Origin: Tamarix chinensis
Taxonomy: Eukaryota; Streptophyta; Magnoliopsida; Caryophyllales; Tamaricaceae
DNA length: 64,000 nucleotides
NCBI GenBank assembly: GCA_030549775.1
Contig: CM060176.1
Location: 95,843,815-95,907,814 of the forward strand
Direction: 5' to 3'
Under the pieces are notes generated by a model. That model did no database searches. It was not told the origin of the DNA and saw nothing but the letters and a program-made list of their open reading frames with translations. Shown one piece after another: positions 12,477-24,340 of this stretch; positions within the stretch are counted from its first letter, which is position 1, and each line of letters opens with the position of its first letter. The translations under genes and the position numbers were made by a program.

Positions 12477-12621
12477 GGGTATTTTGGTAATTTTACAAGT
12501 AAGAAGGGTATTTTAGTAATTTCACATGTAAAAAGGGCATTTTAGTAATTTCATAAGTAAGAATGATATTTTAGTAATTTTGTGAGTAAGAAAGGGTAAT
12601 TTGGTAACTTTGCATGTAATA
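12477..12621 (+). repeat. 29-bp minisatellite, five units
   Basis: Five consecutive 29-base units of the form GGGTATTTTAGTAATTTCA followed by CATGTAAAAA or close variants. The spacing is exactly 29 in each step and the units differ by several substitutions. Related single phrases (GGGTATTTTGGTAATTTGGG) occur near 12.74 kb and in copy B near 20.95 kb. Confidence 0.85.
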
Positions 12622-14202
12622 TGGCAATTGGTCTAATGAAACTTCATAATAAGTGATAAGTGATGTTAAATAAGAGAAAAAAAGGCTTATGGCCTTAGTA
12701 TCACTTATTTAAGCATAATCATGTATATTATAATTCTAGGGATATTTTAGTAAATTGGAGTGTATCTTAATAAGTAAACATGGTCTAAGGGTAAGTTGGT
12801 AAATTAGGTTGCTATGATGTTATTTCCATAAACATATAAGAGGCTCCTTAATATTATGCATGGAAATGTGTGTTGTTTGTTCTAGAAATGCATGTTAGAT
12901 TTATGTGTAAATGATCATTTGGTGTGTAGGGTACTTTAACTTCATAATCAAAAGTATAACCATGATATGTTAACCTATTATGGTTGTTGATGAATAAAAA
13001 TGAATTATATGATGAAAGTAGATGATAAGAGGAAGCCTTAGCCTTAGGGCCATTTTGGTCATTTTTACCTAAGGTGCCTAAGTATGAGTATTTGAACCTT
13101 GGATGGCCTTAGTGGACTACATAATTTAACATTAGCAATAACATTGATATTGATTACTCTATAAAAAGGGAAATGAATAAAAAATGTTAAGTATGTGATT
13201 GATGTATTTCTCATGGTCACCCTTAATTAAGACACTAATACTTAAAGTGAAAGACCTCGAGATTGAGAATGGTAGCTCTTTGGGGGTCACTACCCTAAAG
13301 ACATAATTTAGCACACGATTATTCTAGATTTTGCTAGTTTACTTTAGTACCCCAGCCAAGCCCCACATCTTACTCTATTTAGCTCTATGAACCAACTTAG
13401 AGGGTATGCACACTTATGGATTAGGTGTCCTTATCGGTAGGGTACTATGTATCTTCATATACTAGTGCAACCAGGGTACTTTTACGTCCCTAGGTTGATA
13501 GTTGGTAGGATACTATGTTGCTTGTATGCGCTAATATGATTAGTGTACCTTTGTATCTCCGGGTTTGTAATCTCCCCCCTTGAGTTAAATAAATGGAATT
13601 GGTTTGCTAATTAAATGAAAAGATACTAATAACTTATAGTGGAATACTATATAGGTCGAGACCATGTGGATTATATCATATATACTAGTCCACTGGTTAT
13701 AATAGTGGCTAGGAGCATTTTGTCTTAGAGTTGTCTATATTTACTAGTGCACTAGTTATAGTAGTGGCCAGAAGCATGTTGCCCTAGAGTTGTATATGTT
13801 TACCGGTCCACCGGTTATAATAGTGGTTAGGTGCATTTTACCCTAGAGTTGTAAATCTTATGCCCATTCTACTGGTTATAATAGTGGGGTCTACGAACCT
13901 ATGTGGATATAATTCGAGAGATGATTATGATTAATATCTATGTAATGGCTTAAGTACAGATAATGATGATTGTATTGTTATGACTTGTTGTTATGATATG
14001 ATAGCAGCTCTAGGTGCCTACCTTTGACTTGAGTGGTGGTATGTATTGATTGAGTATGATGTTAGACTCTAAATTATACAACAAAGAGCTTCACTTGGAT
14101 ACTCTATCGATAAGTGCTATCAATTCAAATTAAATAAACCTTGTGACAAATGGTATTGAGGTAAGTGTCCATTTTAATGATTATTATAACTCGGTCCATG
14201 TA

Positions 14203-15236
14203 TATGTAATACCCCCAAAATTTACCACTGAAAAATTTCATTTTAATAAAAAGGTTTAACATAAGTATAGTAACAAAACTATAAATTCTGGGGACATTAC
14301 TGCCACACTTAGTCCCAGACCGGTTCACTCCTACCGTTCCAGCACTAAGTACCAAGGCTGAACAATTTAACACCAAACACAAGTCATTAATTAAAAATGA
14401 GAATTCATGAAAGGACTCATTCATAACCATACATAAATTAGAGTGAAGTTTAAGAATTACAACCCAAGGAATAAGTAACTAAAGTTTTTCCAAAAACATA
14501 AAATACCGTATGACATGACATAACTAGAATAAAAAGATATATGATAAAATAAAAGGAAATATAGAGTCCGGTCGGGTCGCTCTCGATCCCCATGTCAAGT
14601 ATAGGCTCAACTCTCAGCCCCGCCCAATGCCTCGTAAGAGTCGTAGGCATCGAAGACGACATCTCCTACCTGCACAAACTCAAATGGGTCTTTTGCTCGT
14701 GGGAATGAGCAGCACCCATAAAACTGGTAGTCAGTACACTACGTACTGAGGAAGGTAACCGTGTAGTAAGGCCAACACATAAGAGCACATAATACAATCA
14801 CGATAATATGACAGCATACAATCTCTTAGATAAATAAAGTCCAAGCTGCGGTCCGAATAAACTGATTATTTAGTCTCTGAATAGTACTCACTTCACACAA
14901 TACTTTTTATCGATCCATGCGAGTACAGGAACCCCACTATTATAGCAAGTGGATCGGTCACTTACAGGGCAGAACGTACCTAACCACTATAATATGCTGG
15001 TGGATCGATCTCCAGGGCAAAACGCTCCTGGCCACTATTATGCCGATGGATCGGTCTGACCCTAACTCTCATGGTGTTCTACTATAAGTACTTAGTGTAT
15101 TTTATGTGTCTTATCAAACTTAGGGTTTGTTTTATTGAGCTCAGTATTCTCTGCTATTATAGCTAGTAGATCGGTCACTTATAGGGCGGAATACACCTAA
15201 CCACTATTATATACCGGTGGATCGGTCTCTAGGGAG
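14203..15236 (-). mobile_element. Truncated long LTR fragment (minus orientation)
   Basis: It opens on the plus strand with GTAATACCCCCAAAATTTACC, the complement of the family's 3' end. It then carries the block GCCACACTTAGTCCCAGACCGGTT, the GTGGGAATGAGCAGCACCCAT block, the palindrome at 14731-14749 and several CCACTATTATAGC-type motifs. It ends abruptly near 15236 in the middle of such a motif cluster and passes into copy B sequence. Most of the LTR (its 5' part) is therefore missing. Confidence 0.7.
14731..14749. repeat. 19-bp LTR palindrome
   Basis: Sequence TCAGTACACTACGTACTGA: perfect 7-bp arms TCAGTAC/GTACTGA around a 5-base centre. It has the same position relative to GTGGGAATGAGC as in the other long LTRs. 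Confidence 0.8.
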
Positions 15237-15860
15237 ATAATGGTGGTTGGACTAATGAACATACATGGAAGGAATAAATTAATGTTGAATATGATAATAA
15301 AGATTATTACCTTAGTATCACTGTAACACCCCAAAATTCACTAATTTTTTTTTAAAACATAAGTGATTAAAATACTTAATTTAAAACCCGTGAATTCTGG
15401 GGATGTTACCGCCACACTTAGTACCAAACCGATTCCCTATGATCGTTTCAGTACCAAGTGTTAAGGCTAAAGAAAATTATTAACATTAAACTCAAACCAA
15501 TAGCTCATAAAAGAACTAGAAAGATTCTACATAAAAAATCAGAGTGCGCGTAAAAAATCACGAATCAAATAGAAATCAAAGTGTGAAATTAAAATTCTTC
15601 GGAAGGAATATTCTTACAATCGATAAAAGGTTTCCTTCAAATATTTAATACGAGGTAATAGATTAAACAGGATAAATCTGATACAAGAAGAAATAATAGA
15701 AATAAATAAGATATCCAGAAGAGGGAATCCGGTCACACTACCCTCGAACTTTGAGCCAAAACATGCTCAACACTCAGCCCCGACTGTTGTCTCGCCCACC
15801 TGCACAAAGTCAAAAGGGCATACTACTCGTGGGAATGAGCATCACCCATAAAAAGGGTGA

Positions 15861-15879
15861 TCAGTACGCTACGTACTGA
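15861..15879. repeat. 19-bp LTR palindrome
   Basis: TCAGTACGCTACGTACTGA, perfect 7-bp arms around GCTAC. It lies just after GTGGGAATGAGCATCACCCAT, the same context as at 14731 and 44202 and, inverted, at 32183. Confidence 0.85.
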
Positions 15880-16534
15880 GTAAGGTAACCGAGCACTAAG
15901 GCCAACACATAAACACATAATCCATGCAGAATAATAACATGACATAATCGCCAACACAATAACATAAAGGCAAATGAACGATCAAGTGAAAATGCCAAGA
16001 TCCAATATAGTTTAGATTAATTACTTCATTAATCCTTTATCGAAATATTTTCACACCATACTCTTTATCAAGTCCATACGATTACGGGGACCCCACTATT
16101 TTAGCCAGTGGATCGGTCGCGAGGGTACATGCCCTGCCACTATTTTAGCCGGTGGATCGGTCGCGAGGGTAACATACCCTGCCACTATTTTATCTCGGTG
16201 GATTGGTCTAGCCCCTTTCTCGTACGGTGTTCCACTATAAGTAATTAGTGTCTTTCCCATGTCTTAGCAATGTAGGGTTTGATCTTGTTGAGCTCGGGAT
16301 CCCCCACTATTATAGCCGGTGGATCGGTCGTGAGGGAAATATTCCCTGCCACTATTATGCCAGTGGATCGGTCTGGGCCCGACTCAACATCTTCCACTTT
16401 ACATAATTAATGTTTTAAGTATCTTATTCGAAAGCTTTCATTTTGGACATGCACGAATCATTCACTTTATACTTCACACATCACAAATCATAAAATTTCA
16501 CAATCATAATTACATTTTAATCACCAAATACACA

Positions 16535-17270
16535 TGATACAACAAAAACCCTAGTAGCCACACCAAACCCTAATCAACCACAACAGACCATAGTTAACCA
16601 CTCCAAATCCTATTTAACCATAACAACCATAATTAGCTATTCTAAACCTTAGTTAACCACAACAAACCACAATTAGCCACTCTAACTCTAGTTAATCACA
16701 ACAACCCATAGTTAATCACTTCAAACCCTAATTTAGTCTCCTCCATACCCTTATAATGGTCCACGTACTATTTTCCATCTAAAATGTTCAAACACCCAAA
16801 TAACACTTGCATTACCTTCCTTATATCTCAAATCAACCTTTCATACGTAAATTTCACTCCCATGCAAACTTTACACGTCCCATGCAACCTTTCGAACTTT
16901 TCATGCAAACCCTAAATCCCAGGCAATCATTAAATCCTATGCAAAACCCTAGCTCAACCATGCAAACCTTAATACCACTATTCAACCATAAATACCCCTA
17001 TGCAATCCTAATATCACCATGCAAACCCTAATACCAATATACAACCATAATACCACCATGCAACCGTAAATACCACCATGCAATCGTAAATACCACCATG
17101 CAAACCCTAATACCACCACACAGCCATTAATACCACCATACAAACCCTAATACCACCCTGCAAACCCTAATACCACCATACAACCATTATTATCACTATG
17201 CAACCCTATTACCACCATACAACCATTAATACCACCATGCAACCATTAATACCAAAAGATTCATCCATAC
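16535..17270. repeat. CCCTAA-containing minisatellite array in LTR
   Basis: From 16535 short units of the type CCAAACCCTAATCAACCACAA recur. From about 16960 units of about 20 bp of the type AATACCACCATGCAAACCCT follow in close succession, with substitutions. The CCCTAA part resembles the plant telomere repeat, but the period and spacers are wrong for telomeric DNA. Confidence 0.7.
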
Positions 17271-17329
17271 CAAACCCTAAATTCAAACCATAAAGATTCA
17301 TCCATACCAACCCTACAATAGATCCTCTC

Positions 17330-17575
17330 ATACAAAACCATCAATTAAATTCTTCCATACGAAACCATAAATTAGATTATCCCATATAAAATTATAAATT
17401 ATATTCTCTCACACAAAACCATAAATTAGATTCTCCCATATAAAACCATAAATTATATTCTCCCATTTAACACCATAAATTGGATTCTCCCATACAAAAC
17501 CATAAACTATATTCCCACATATAAAACCATAAATTATATTCTCCCACACAAAACCCTAAAATTCTCCATTTTATT
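17330..17575. repeat. About 30-bp minisatellite in LTR
   Basis: Repeated units of the type CATATAAAACCATAAATTAT followed by ATTCTCC, about 30 bp each, six or more copies with scattered changes. Confidence 0.7.
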
Positions 17576-17837
17576 CTTCCACTCATGAATCATTAAAATA
17601 ATTAGGTCAAATCACCTCACTTGGTCAACCTCTTTCCCCATCCTCCTTTTTCATCCTTTCTCTTACACAAACCGCATCAACACCCTCACATGCATGTCTT
17701 ACAGGATCACGACACATATCATCACATATACATAATAAACATGCCATGTAAACACACAACACATACTTCAAACTCCATGTCATGCCACATACATATAATT
17801 AATAATGATAAACATAGGTATATAGCATGCGAAGCAC

Positions 17838-18337
17838 NNNNNNNNNNNNNNNNNNNNNNNNNNNNNNNNNNNNNNNNNNNNNNNNNNNNNNNNNNNNNNN
17901 NNNNNNNNNNNNNNNNNNNNNNNNNNNNNNNNNNNNNNNNNNNNNNNNNNNNNNNNNNNNNNNNNNNNNNNNNNNNNNNNNNNNNNNNNNNNNNNNNNNN
18001 NNNNNNNNNNNNNNNNNNNNNNNNNNNNNNNNNNNNNNNNNNNNNNNNNNNNNNNNNNNNNNNNNNNNNNNNNNNNNNNNNNNNNNNNNNNNNNNNNNNN
18101 NNNNNNNNNNNNNNNNNNNNNNNNNNNNNNNNNNNNNNNNNNNNNNNNNNNNNNNNNNNNNNNNNNNNNNNNNNNNNNNNNNNNNNNNNNNNNNNNNNNN
18201 NNNNNNNNNNNNNNNNNNNNNNNNNNNNNNNNNNNNNNNNNNNNNNNNNNNNNNNNNNNNNNNNNNNNNNNNNNNNNNNNNNNNNNNNNNNNNNNNNNNN
18301 NNNNNNNNNNNNNNNNNNNNNNNNNNNNNNNNNNNNN
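17838..18337. other. Assembly gap (500 N) with duplicated flanks
   Basis: Exactly 500 N, a conventional placeholder size. The 45 bases before it (17793-17837, starting ATATAATTAATAATG and ending GCATGCGAAGCAC) reappear directly after it at 18341-18386 with one extra G. The contig ends thus seem to overlap rather than to be separated by unknown sequence. Open frames that run across the N block are meaningless. Confidence 0.9.
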
Positions 18338-18479
18338 ACAATATAATTAATAATGATAAACATAGGGTATATAGCATGCGAAGCACATAATGCATATAAA
18401 CACACAAAAGGCCTTAGTAACACCATTACCTGAAACGACACTGGTCTTAGAGCACGCTCCTACGCCTCCTTAGGGCTTT

Positions 18480-19160
18480 GACCAAATAATAACATACTAA
18501 TAAAAATAACATTAATAAAATTCTAACTTTGCTAAAGATATAGAAATAATAGAAATATTATAAAAGTTGATAATGAAGGGTTAAATACTTTACCCTAATA
18601 ATAATAATGATACTAAAATAACAATAGCAAAGATACTAAAAATAATATCAATGAGAATATAAATAACAATAATAATAATAATAATAGTAACAACAATAAT
18701 AATAAAAAGGATATTATTAAAAAAAAGTAAAATGAAGGCTTTAGCCCCTTTACTAAAATAATACTAATAATAACATTAGTGGAATAAATAAAAAAATTTA
18801 ATAATAATAATAATGATGATGAAATAGTAAAAATAATAATAACGATAATAATAGTAATAATGATAACAATAACAAAAATAATAATAATAGCAAAAATAAT
18901 AGTAAAGTAATTTTAATACTAATAATGAAATAATAATAATAATAGTAGTTCGAAATAGTAATAGTAAAAATAATAATTATAATAATAATAACATATTAAT
19001 ATTAATAATAGTAATAATAGAAATAATAAGAAGAATAAGAATAAAATCGAATTAAAAATACAATAGGGCTTCAGCCCTCAACATAAATAATAATAAAAAC
19101 ATTAATACTAATAATAATAAGAATACATATTAAAAATATAAATAATAATAATAGTATTTA
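18480..19160. repeat. AAT/ATA trinucleotide-rich block of LTR
   Basis: Interrupted runs of AAT, AATAATAG and similar triplets over about 650 bp. The same kind of block occurs at a matching place in the LTRs at 29.86-30.45 kb (TTA sense) and 46.25-46.94 kb. Confidence 0.75.
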
Positions 19161-19199
19161 TATGCAAATAATTGAAATAAAATAATTTAAGGGTTATAA

Positions 19200-20480
19200 A
19201 AATAGGGAAAATGGCTGAGAGGGTCTAGGGTTCAACCTTAAGCTGGCGGGGATAGGCGGCACCGGCGGTGGTGCACGAAGGCGGCAGCGGCAGCCGGAAA
19301 AGGAGAAGAAAAGAGGAAAAGTTGCATGCCGGGAAAAATCTGAGGAGAATTAAGGTAGGAGTTGGGGTGTTTAGGGTTGCTTAAAAGGAGGGGGACAGAA
19401 TGGAGGTGGTGGCGCAGCCAAAGGCGGTGGCACACGGCTGCGGTGGTGGTGGCTGAATGGGAGAGAAGAAGAAAGAGAGAGGAGGAGAGGGAGAAAGAGG
19501 AAAATAAAGGTAGGAGAACATAGAGGAGGATCTGTAGAATAATTTGGGAGGTGAAAGAAGCGACGGAAGGGGTGGCTAAAGGTGGCGCAAAGAGTGGCAG
19601 AGGCAAAAAACAGGGTTGCTCGGGAAGGGAAGTTTGCACAGTCAGGGAGACTTGTGCAGGAAGAATCGATGGTGATGGATGGTTTGGTTATCTAGAGGGA
19701 GGTGCAAGGAAGAGTTTGGTAGGCGGAATGGGTGGCAGAGTTGGCCGGAGGCGGTGGATGAGGCGTCTAAAGGGGCGATGGTGGCAAGGATGGAAAATTT
19801 TGGGTAGGAGTTAAAGGCTCGATACAAGGTAGGTTATGAGGGTATTTATAGGTTTTAGAAGGTAGATTAGGGTTCTGTGGGTCAACTATGGGATAAGGAA
19901 AGTAGGGTTAGGGTTGCCGGCGGCGAGGTTGGCCGGTGGCAGCAACTTTCGGGGGAGGGGTGCGCAGGGAAATGAGAGGGAAAAATGCGAGGACAGAGGA
20001 GGTTAGTTGGGCAAGAAGGATTGGCGAGTTAGGGGGAAGATAGAGGAAGGAGAATGGCTGGTCAAAACGGGCGAGATCGCCGGCAAAAAATCAGGGCAGG
20101 GCGGCGGAGGTTGCAGGTCGAAGGTCGGCGTCGAGGGAGGGCCGGGGAAGAAGAAGAAGAAGAAGAAGGGGGGTCTAGGCCGGGCGGTTCGTGAAGGAAA
20201 AGAAAGAAAAGAAAAGAGGGGAGACCGAGCGGTCGGCGTGAGGGAGGAAGGAATTAAATGGAACGCTACGGTTTGAGGAAAACAGAGATAAAACGCAACG
20301 CGGAAACGACGGGTGAAGAGCGACGGTCGCGCGGGCTGGGTCGCGCCGAAGGAAGGAAGGAGGGAGGGGATTGGGCCGCGGGAGAGGGCAAGCCCAACGA
20401 CGAAAAGAAGAAAAAGAAAAAGAAAAGAAGGAGAAAGAAAAAGGAAGAAAGAAAAGGAAAAAGGGAAAGAGGGAAAAATA
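19200..20480 (-). promoter_or_regulatory. Purine-rich/GC-rich LTR promoter-like block
   Basis: The plus strand is rich in G and A (GGAAGGAGGGAGGGGATTGG, AAGAAGAAGAAG), mirroring the pyrimidine-rich blocks of plus-oriented copies. A TATAAATA on the minus strand lies at 19850-19843, with GC-rich, CpG-containing sequence on both sides. By position in the LTR this fits a U3 promoter followed by R/U5. Frames such as 20007-20276 are composition artefacts. Confidence 0.5.
19843..19850 (-). promoter_or_regulatory. TATA box of minus-oriented LTR
   Basis: Minus strand CCTATAAATACCC. The equivalent place in the plus-oriented LTR at 29373-29380 reads CCTATAAATAGCC. This conservation between diverged copies supports a real core promoter element. 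Confidence 0.6.
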
Positions 20481-22929
20481 ATTAGGTTTGGTATTTAAAT
20501 TAACTAAAATATTTGGGACATTTTAAAAATAATAATATTTAAATAAAATATTATTTAAATCCCTTTCTAGGCTAAATTAGGACTTTTAAAAGATTTTCCA
20601 TAATTTTCATTTTAATTAGCAAAACACCATAATTTTATTCAATTAAATTATTTATAAAATTCATATTATTTTGAAACTATTTTCTCCTTCTTATTTTAAA
20701 TAAAATAATTTATTTAATTAATTTTTAAAATAAAATCCTTAATTAGCTAAAAATACCCAAATTTATCCTAATTAAAATACTTATAAATTCCTTCTTGATT
20801 TGTCCCAATTAATTTCCTTTTTATTTTAATAAAAATAATTTATTAAATTAAATTTTCTAATAAAAACTTATTTAAATATAATTTTTAAAATTAGAAATTT
20901 TTGGGGCATTTCAATCACTTGTTCAAGTATGATCATGAACATTATAAAGCTTAGGGGTATTTTGGTAATTTGGGAGTGTATCATAACGAGTAGGTATGGT
21001 TTAGGGGTAAACTGGTAAATTAAGGTATATTATGTTGTTGTTTTCATAAACTTGTAGGAAGTGCATTAATTGTTGTTTAAGCATGAGAATGTGTGTTATG
21101 TTAGGGTTTCATTTGTAAAATGATCATTTGGTATATTAGGTGACTTAACTACATAATTAATAGGATGATCGTGGTATGTTAATCTATTATGGTATGTTGA
21201 TGAATAAAAATAAATTATGCGATGAAAGTGGATGATAAAGAGGTAGTATTAGCCTTATGGGCATTTTGGTCATTTTAACCTAAGATGCCTAAGTATGAGT
21301 GTCAACCTAAGATAACTTTAGTAGACTATTTAAGTTAACATAGACAATAATCTTAATATTGACTACTTCATAATAATGGGAACAAAAAAAAATGGTTAAG
21401 TATGTAAATAATGTGTTTCTCGTGGTCACTTTAAATAAGATACTAATACTTATAGTGAAAGACCTCGAGATCGAGAATGACAACTCTTTAGGTTCGCTAT
21501 CCTAAAGATTTGATTTAGTCCATGATTATTCTGGATTTTTCTGGTATACCTTAGTGACATAGCCACACCCTACATCTTACTCTATTTAACCTATGGACCT
21601 ACTTAGGGGGGTATACATGTTTATAGATTAGGTGCCCTTATCAGTAAGGTACTGTGTGTCTTCATACACCAATGTGACCAGGGTACCATTGCGTCCCTGG
21701 GTTGATAGTCAGTAAGATACTATACCGCTCTTATGCCCCAGTATGATCAACATACTTTTGTATCTTTGGGTTCATGATCTCCCCCTCGAGTAAATGAAAG
21801 GGAATTGGTCTAATAATTAAATGGAAAGATACTAATCATTTATAGTAGAACACCATGTAGGTCGGGACCATGTAGATAATATCATATGTACCGGTCCACC
21901 GGTTATAGTAGTGGTCAAAAGCATTTTTCCCTGGATATATCATATGTTCCGGTCCATCGATTATAATAGTGGGATCCTCGAACCTACATAGATATAATTC
22001 GAGAGATGATTAATATCTAATTATGGGTTGAAGTTCAATTAATAATTATTATATTGTTATAACCTACTGAGGTGATATGGTAGTAGCCTTGGTGCCTACT
22101 AGGGTGGATTGAGATGGTACTGTGTTAATGGGCTTACGGGCCTACCTTTGAGTTGGGTGGATGTTGTATGATTGGATGTGTTGTTGGCCATCTAAATATA
22201 CTACAAAGAGCATCACTTGGTTGCTCCTTTGGTAAGTTTTGTTATTTCTAAGTGAAAGAATCTTTATGACATATGATCTTGATGCATGTGACTATTCTAA
22301 TAATTATCATATTCCAGTCTATATATGTGTAATTTATTATACATGTGTTGATGTGTGGCAATTAATGTGTTGCTTGCTTGCAGGCCTTATCTTTAGTTCT
22401 GTATAAAGGGTTACTCAGCATCATAGTACTAAAAAGTTCTTTTCATGGGCCCCTGCCTATTCAATGGGCAGTGGCCTTTGCATGTTAGTCTGCAGGCGTT
22501 GCCCATGTTTTACTCTTGGGTTAAGAGCGTAGGACTATTTAGAAAGGTTCTTGGTTTTCCATAAAACTCTTGTACTCCCTTTTTAATAATTTTATTATGC
22601 AACCACTATTAGTAGATTTTATCTCTTGTAATTTAATCGAACGCTCTACTTTGTTTTATGGTTATAATATTGGATTTGTGTAAAGTATGTTTTTAGCCTT
22701 ATTACTTAGTACCGGAATGGTGGAGGGAAAATGGTCCAGAACTAAGTTTGGCCCGTATTTGCTTCCGCTTTAAATTTTAAAAATAAAATTTTTCAGTAGT
22801 GAATTTTGAAGATGTTACAGATATATACAATATACTTGATTATTACTTTTTATATAATTTATGCTATATAGATGCATGGAATACACAACAATAATGCTTG
22901 TATATCATTTTCAAATTATATATATAGGT

Positions 22930-23362
22930 TTTGTATTTAGTGTCGGTAGCAATTACTATTTTATTTATAAAAAAAAAGTTAAAGACGATGGTTTTAACCT
23001 ATAACCGTTGTCTATACCTAAGCAGAAAGCTTTAAAAAAAATCTTAGGTTATAGATGATGCTCTTAATTTATAAGTGTTGTCTACACCTTAATAGAAAGT
23101 TTTTTTTTTTTGAAAAAAACAATTGTTGAAGGAATAGTTAGCAATTTTAATTTATAACCATTGTTTATAGTGAAGTTTAAAGAATAATTCTAAATTAAAA
23201 TCCTCGTCTATTTCTTCACATACTTTTTAAGTGTCATTTATATTTTTATTTTGTTGTAGATATTTACATTTTAAATGACCATTCATAGTATAAATAGTTA
23301 TAGCAATTATAGTTGTAGATCACCGCATCAATTGTCATTTTTCTGTGGTTATTTTTGTAGTG
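22930..23362. mobile_element. CACTA (En/Spm) transposon end
   Basis: The right boundary reads CTGTGGTTATTTTTGTAGTG, whose complement CACTACAAAAATAACCACAG is a typical plant CACTA terminus. To its left lie subterminal repeats of the kind known from this superfamily: GACGATGGTTTTAACCTATAACCGTTGTCTA and diverged versions near 23040-23090 and 23140-23170. No matching left terminus and no transposase are visible, so this is one end of a truncated or deleted copy. Confidence 0.65.
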
Positions 23363-24340
23363 ATTCATTATACCAGCGTTTTGGTTGTTTGGTACGCTCG
23401 AAAATATATTCCCCATCCAACATATCAGTCCTTTCTATTATTAGTAGTTTTAGCTTCATTCATTGATTTGTTCTTGTTACTCTTCCTTCAACGGATATTG
23501 TCCGTAAATGAACTTGAATAAGGAAGAAGATCGTGATCAACTTTCAATATTTTGGTATGCACTTCTCTGTGTCATTGTTAACGTGAGTGTTTTTATATCT
23601 TTAAACACTGGAAATTAAGGTCCATGTGGATACCATTTACTAAATTAATATTAAATCTAAACTAATGTACATTGACATTTTTAGTACATATTTTTATTTT
23701 AATTAATTAAATCAAAATTAATCTATAAATATGTATGAAAAAAATAAGAATAATTATTAAAAAAATAGCATGTCATCAGAAATTACTGAATAATAGTATA
23801 ATTACTCAAACATACTCACAATAGTTGAACTCTTCATTGGTAAGAGGTGAAACTTGACACCAGTATTTCTATAGGTAGGGCTGTGTAAAAAAATTTATTA
23901 TCTAAATTTTTGATTTGGCATTTTAAAAAAATTCAATCAGATATTTAAAATATTTATTTTAACTTTTTTAAAAAGATTATTCAAATTTTAGAATATCTAA
24001 TTTTGTACCATATTATCATATTTAAAAAATATTGAATATTTTGTTGATTATTTTAATAATATATTATAATATTGTGTTTGTATTATTAATTTTTTAAGTT
24101 ATAAATATATATGTAATTTAAAAATTATTAATAATATATTTATATTTTTTTAATATAAAGTAAGATATTTATATACATATTAACTGGTGTAGGATCTTTA
24201 ATTTTTTTTTTTTATAAAACTGTTTAAAATTATTAAATTATTATTTTCATATAAATATTAAATTTATCTAATATCCAATATATCTAATCCTTATTTTTAA
24301 ATTCTCAGGAATTTAAATATCCGATATAGCCAAAGGCAAA
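23363..24340. other. AT-rich spacer, no gene seen
   Basis: No coding frame with homology. It is very AT-rich between 23.9 and 24.3 kb. The frame at 23275-23466 overlaps the CACTA end and is not a gene. Confidence 0.5.

Larger units (their letters stand above)
10013..14202 (+). mobile_element. Long Ty3/gypsy-type LTR, copy A, 3' truncated
   Basis: It starts TGTAATACCCCAAAATTTT, the 5' end seen in the other long LTRs of the window. It then shows an AT-rich leader, a pyrimidine-rich GC block (10.3-11.5 kb), an AT-rich middle with a 29-bp minisatellite, and a cluster of CCACCGGTTATAATAGTGG motifs (13.7-13.9 kb). From about 12.7 kb on it runs parallel to copy B (20914-22330). It stops at about 14202 where a minus-oriented LTR fragment begins, so its 3' end is missing. 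No internal retrotransposon genes adjoin it. Confidence 0.7.
15322..20913 (-). mobile_element. Complete solo LTR, 5.6 kb, TSD ATCAC
   Basis: On the plus strand it runs from TGTAACACCCCAAAATTC to TTTTTGGGGCATTTCA. It is flanked by identical pentamers ATCAC at 15317-15321 and 20914-20918, and the host sequence (copy B) closes up when it is removed. TG...CA termini and a 5-bp duplication are the signature of retroviral-type integration. No gag or pol lies inside, so it is a solo LTR or a non-autonomous large element. It contains the terminal block, palindrome, motif clusters, minisatellites, an AAT-rich block and a purine-rich promoter-like block, in that order from left to right. It includes 500 N. 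Confidence 0.85.
15237..22819 (+). mobile_element. Long LTR copy B, split by a nested solo LTR
   Basis: The segments 15237-15321 and 20914-22819 join into one plus-oriented LTR once the nested element (15322-20913) and one copy of the ATCAC duplication are set aside. The joined sequence parallels copy A from about 12.6 kb to 14.2 kb. It then continues to an intact 3' end: a TACCGGAATGGTGGAGG-like terminal block and GTGAATTTTGAAGATGTTACA at 22819. Its 5' part is missing. Copies A and B may be the two LTRs of one lost element or two separate insertions. Confidence 0.65.

Noticed and set aside
16535..17300. CCCTAA-rich stretch as an interstitial telomere
   Set aside because: The CCCTAA phrases are separated by CCACAA or ACCACCATGCA spacers with periods of about 20 bp or more, unlike (CCCTAAA)n. 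Similar stretches occur in the same LTR region at 45.5 kb.
17621..18441. Long open frames on both strands across the N block
   Set aside because: They are open only because N codons contain no stops. The real sequence on both sides is minisatellite and AT-rich LTR.
23275..23466. Short plus-strand frame as a gene
   Set aside because: It overlaps the CACTA terminus and its translation shows no domain.
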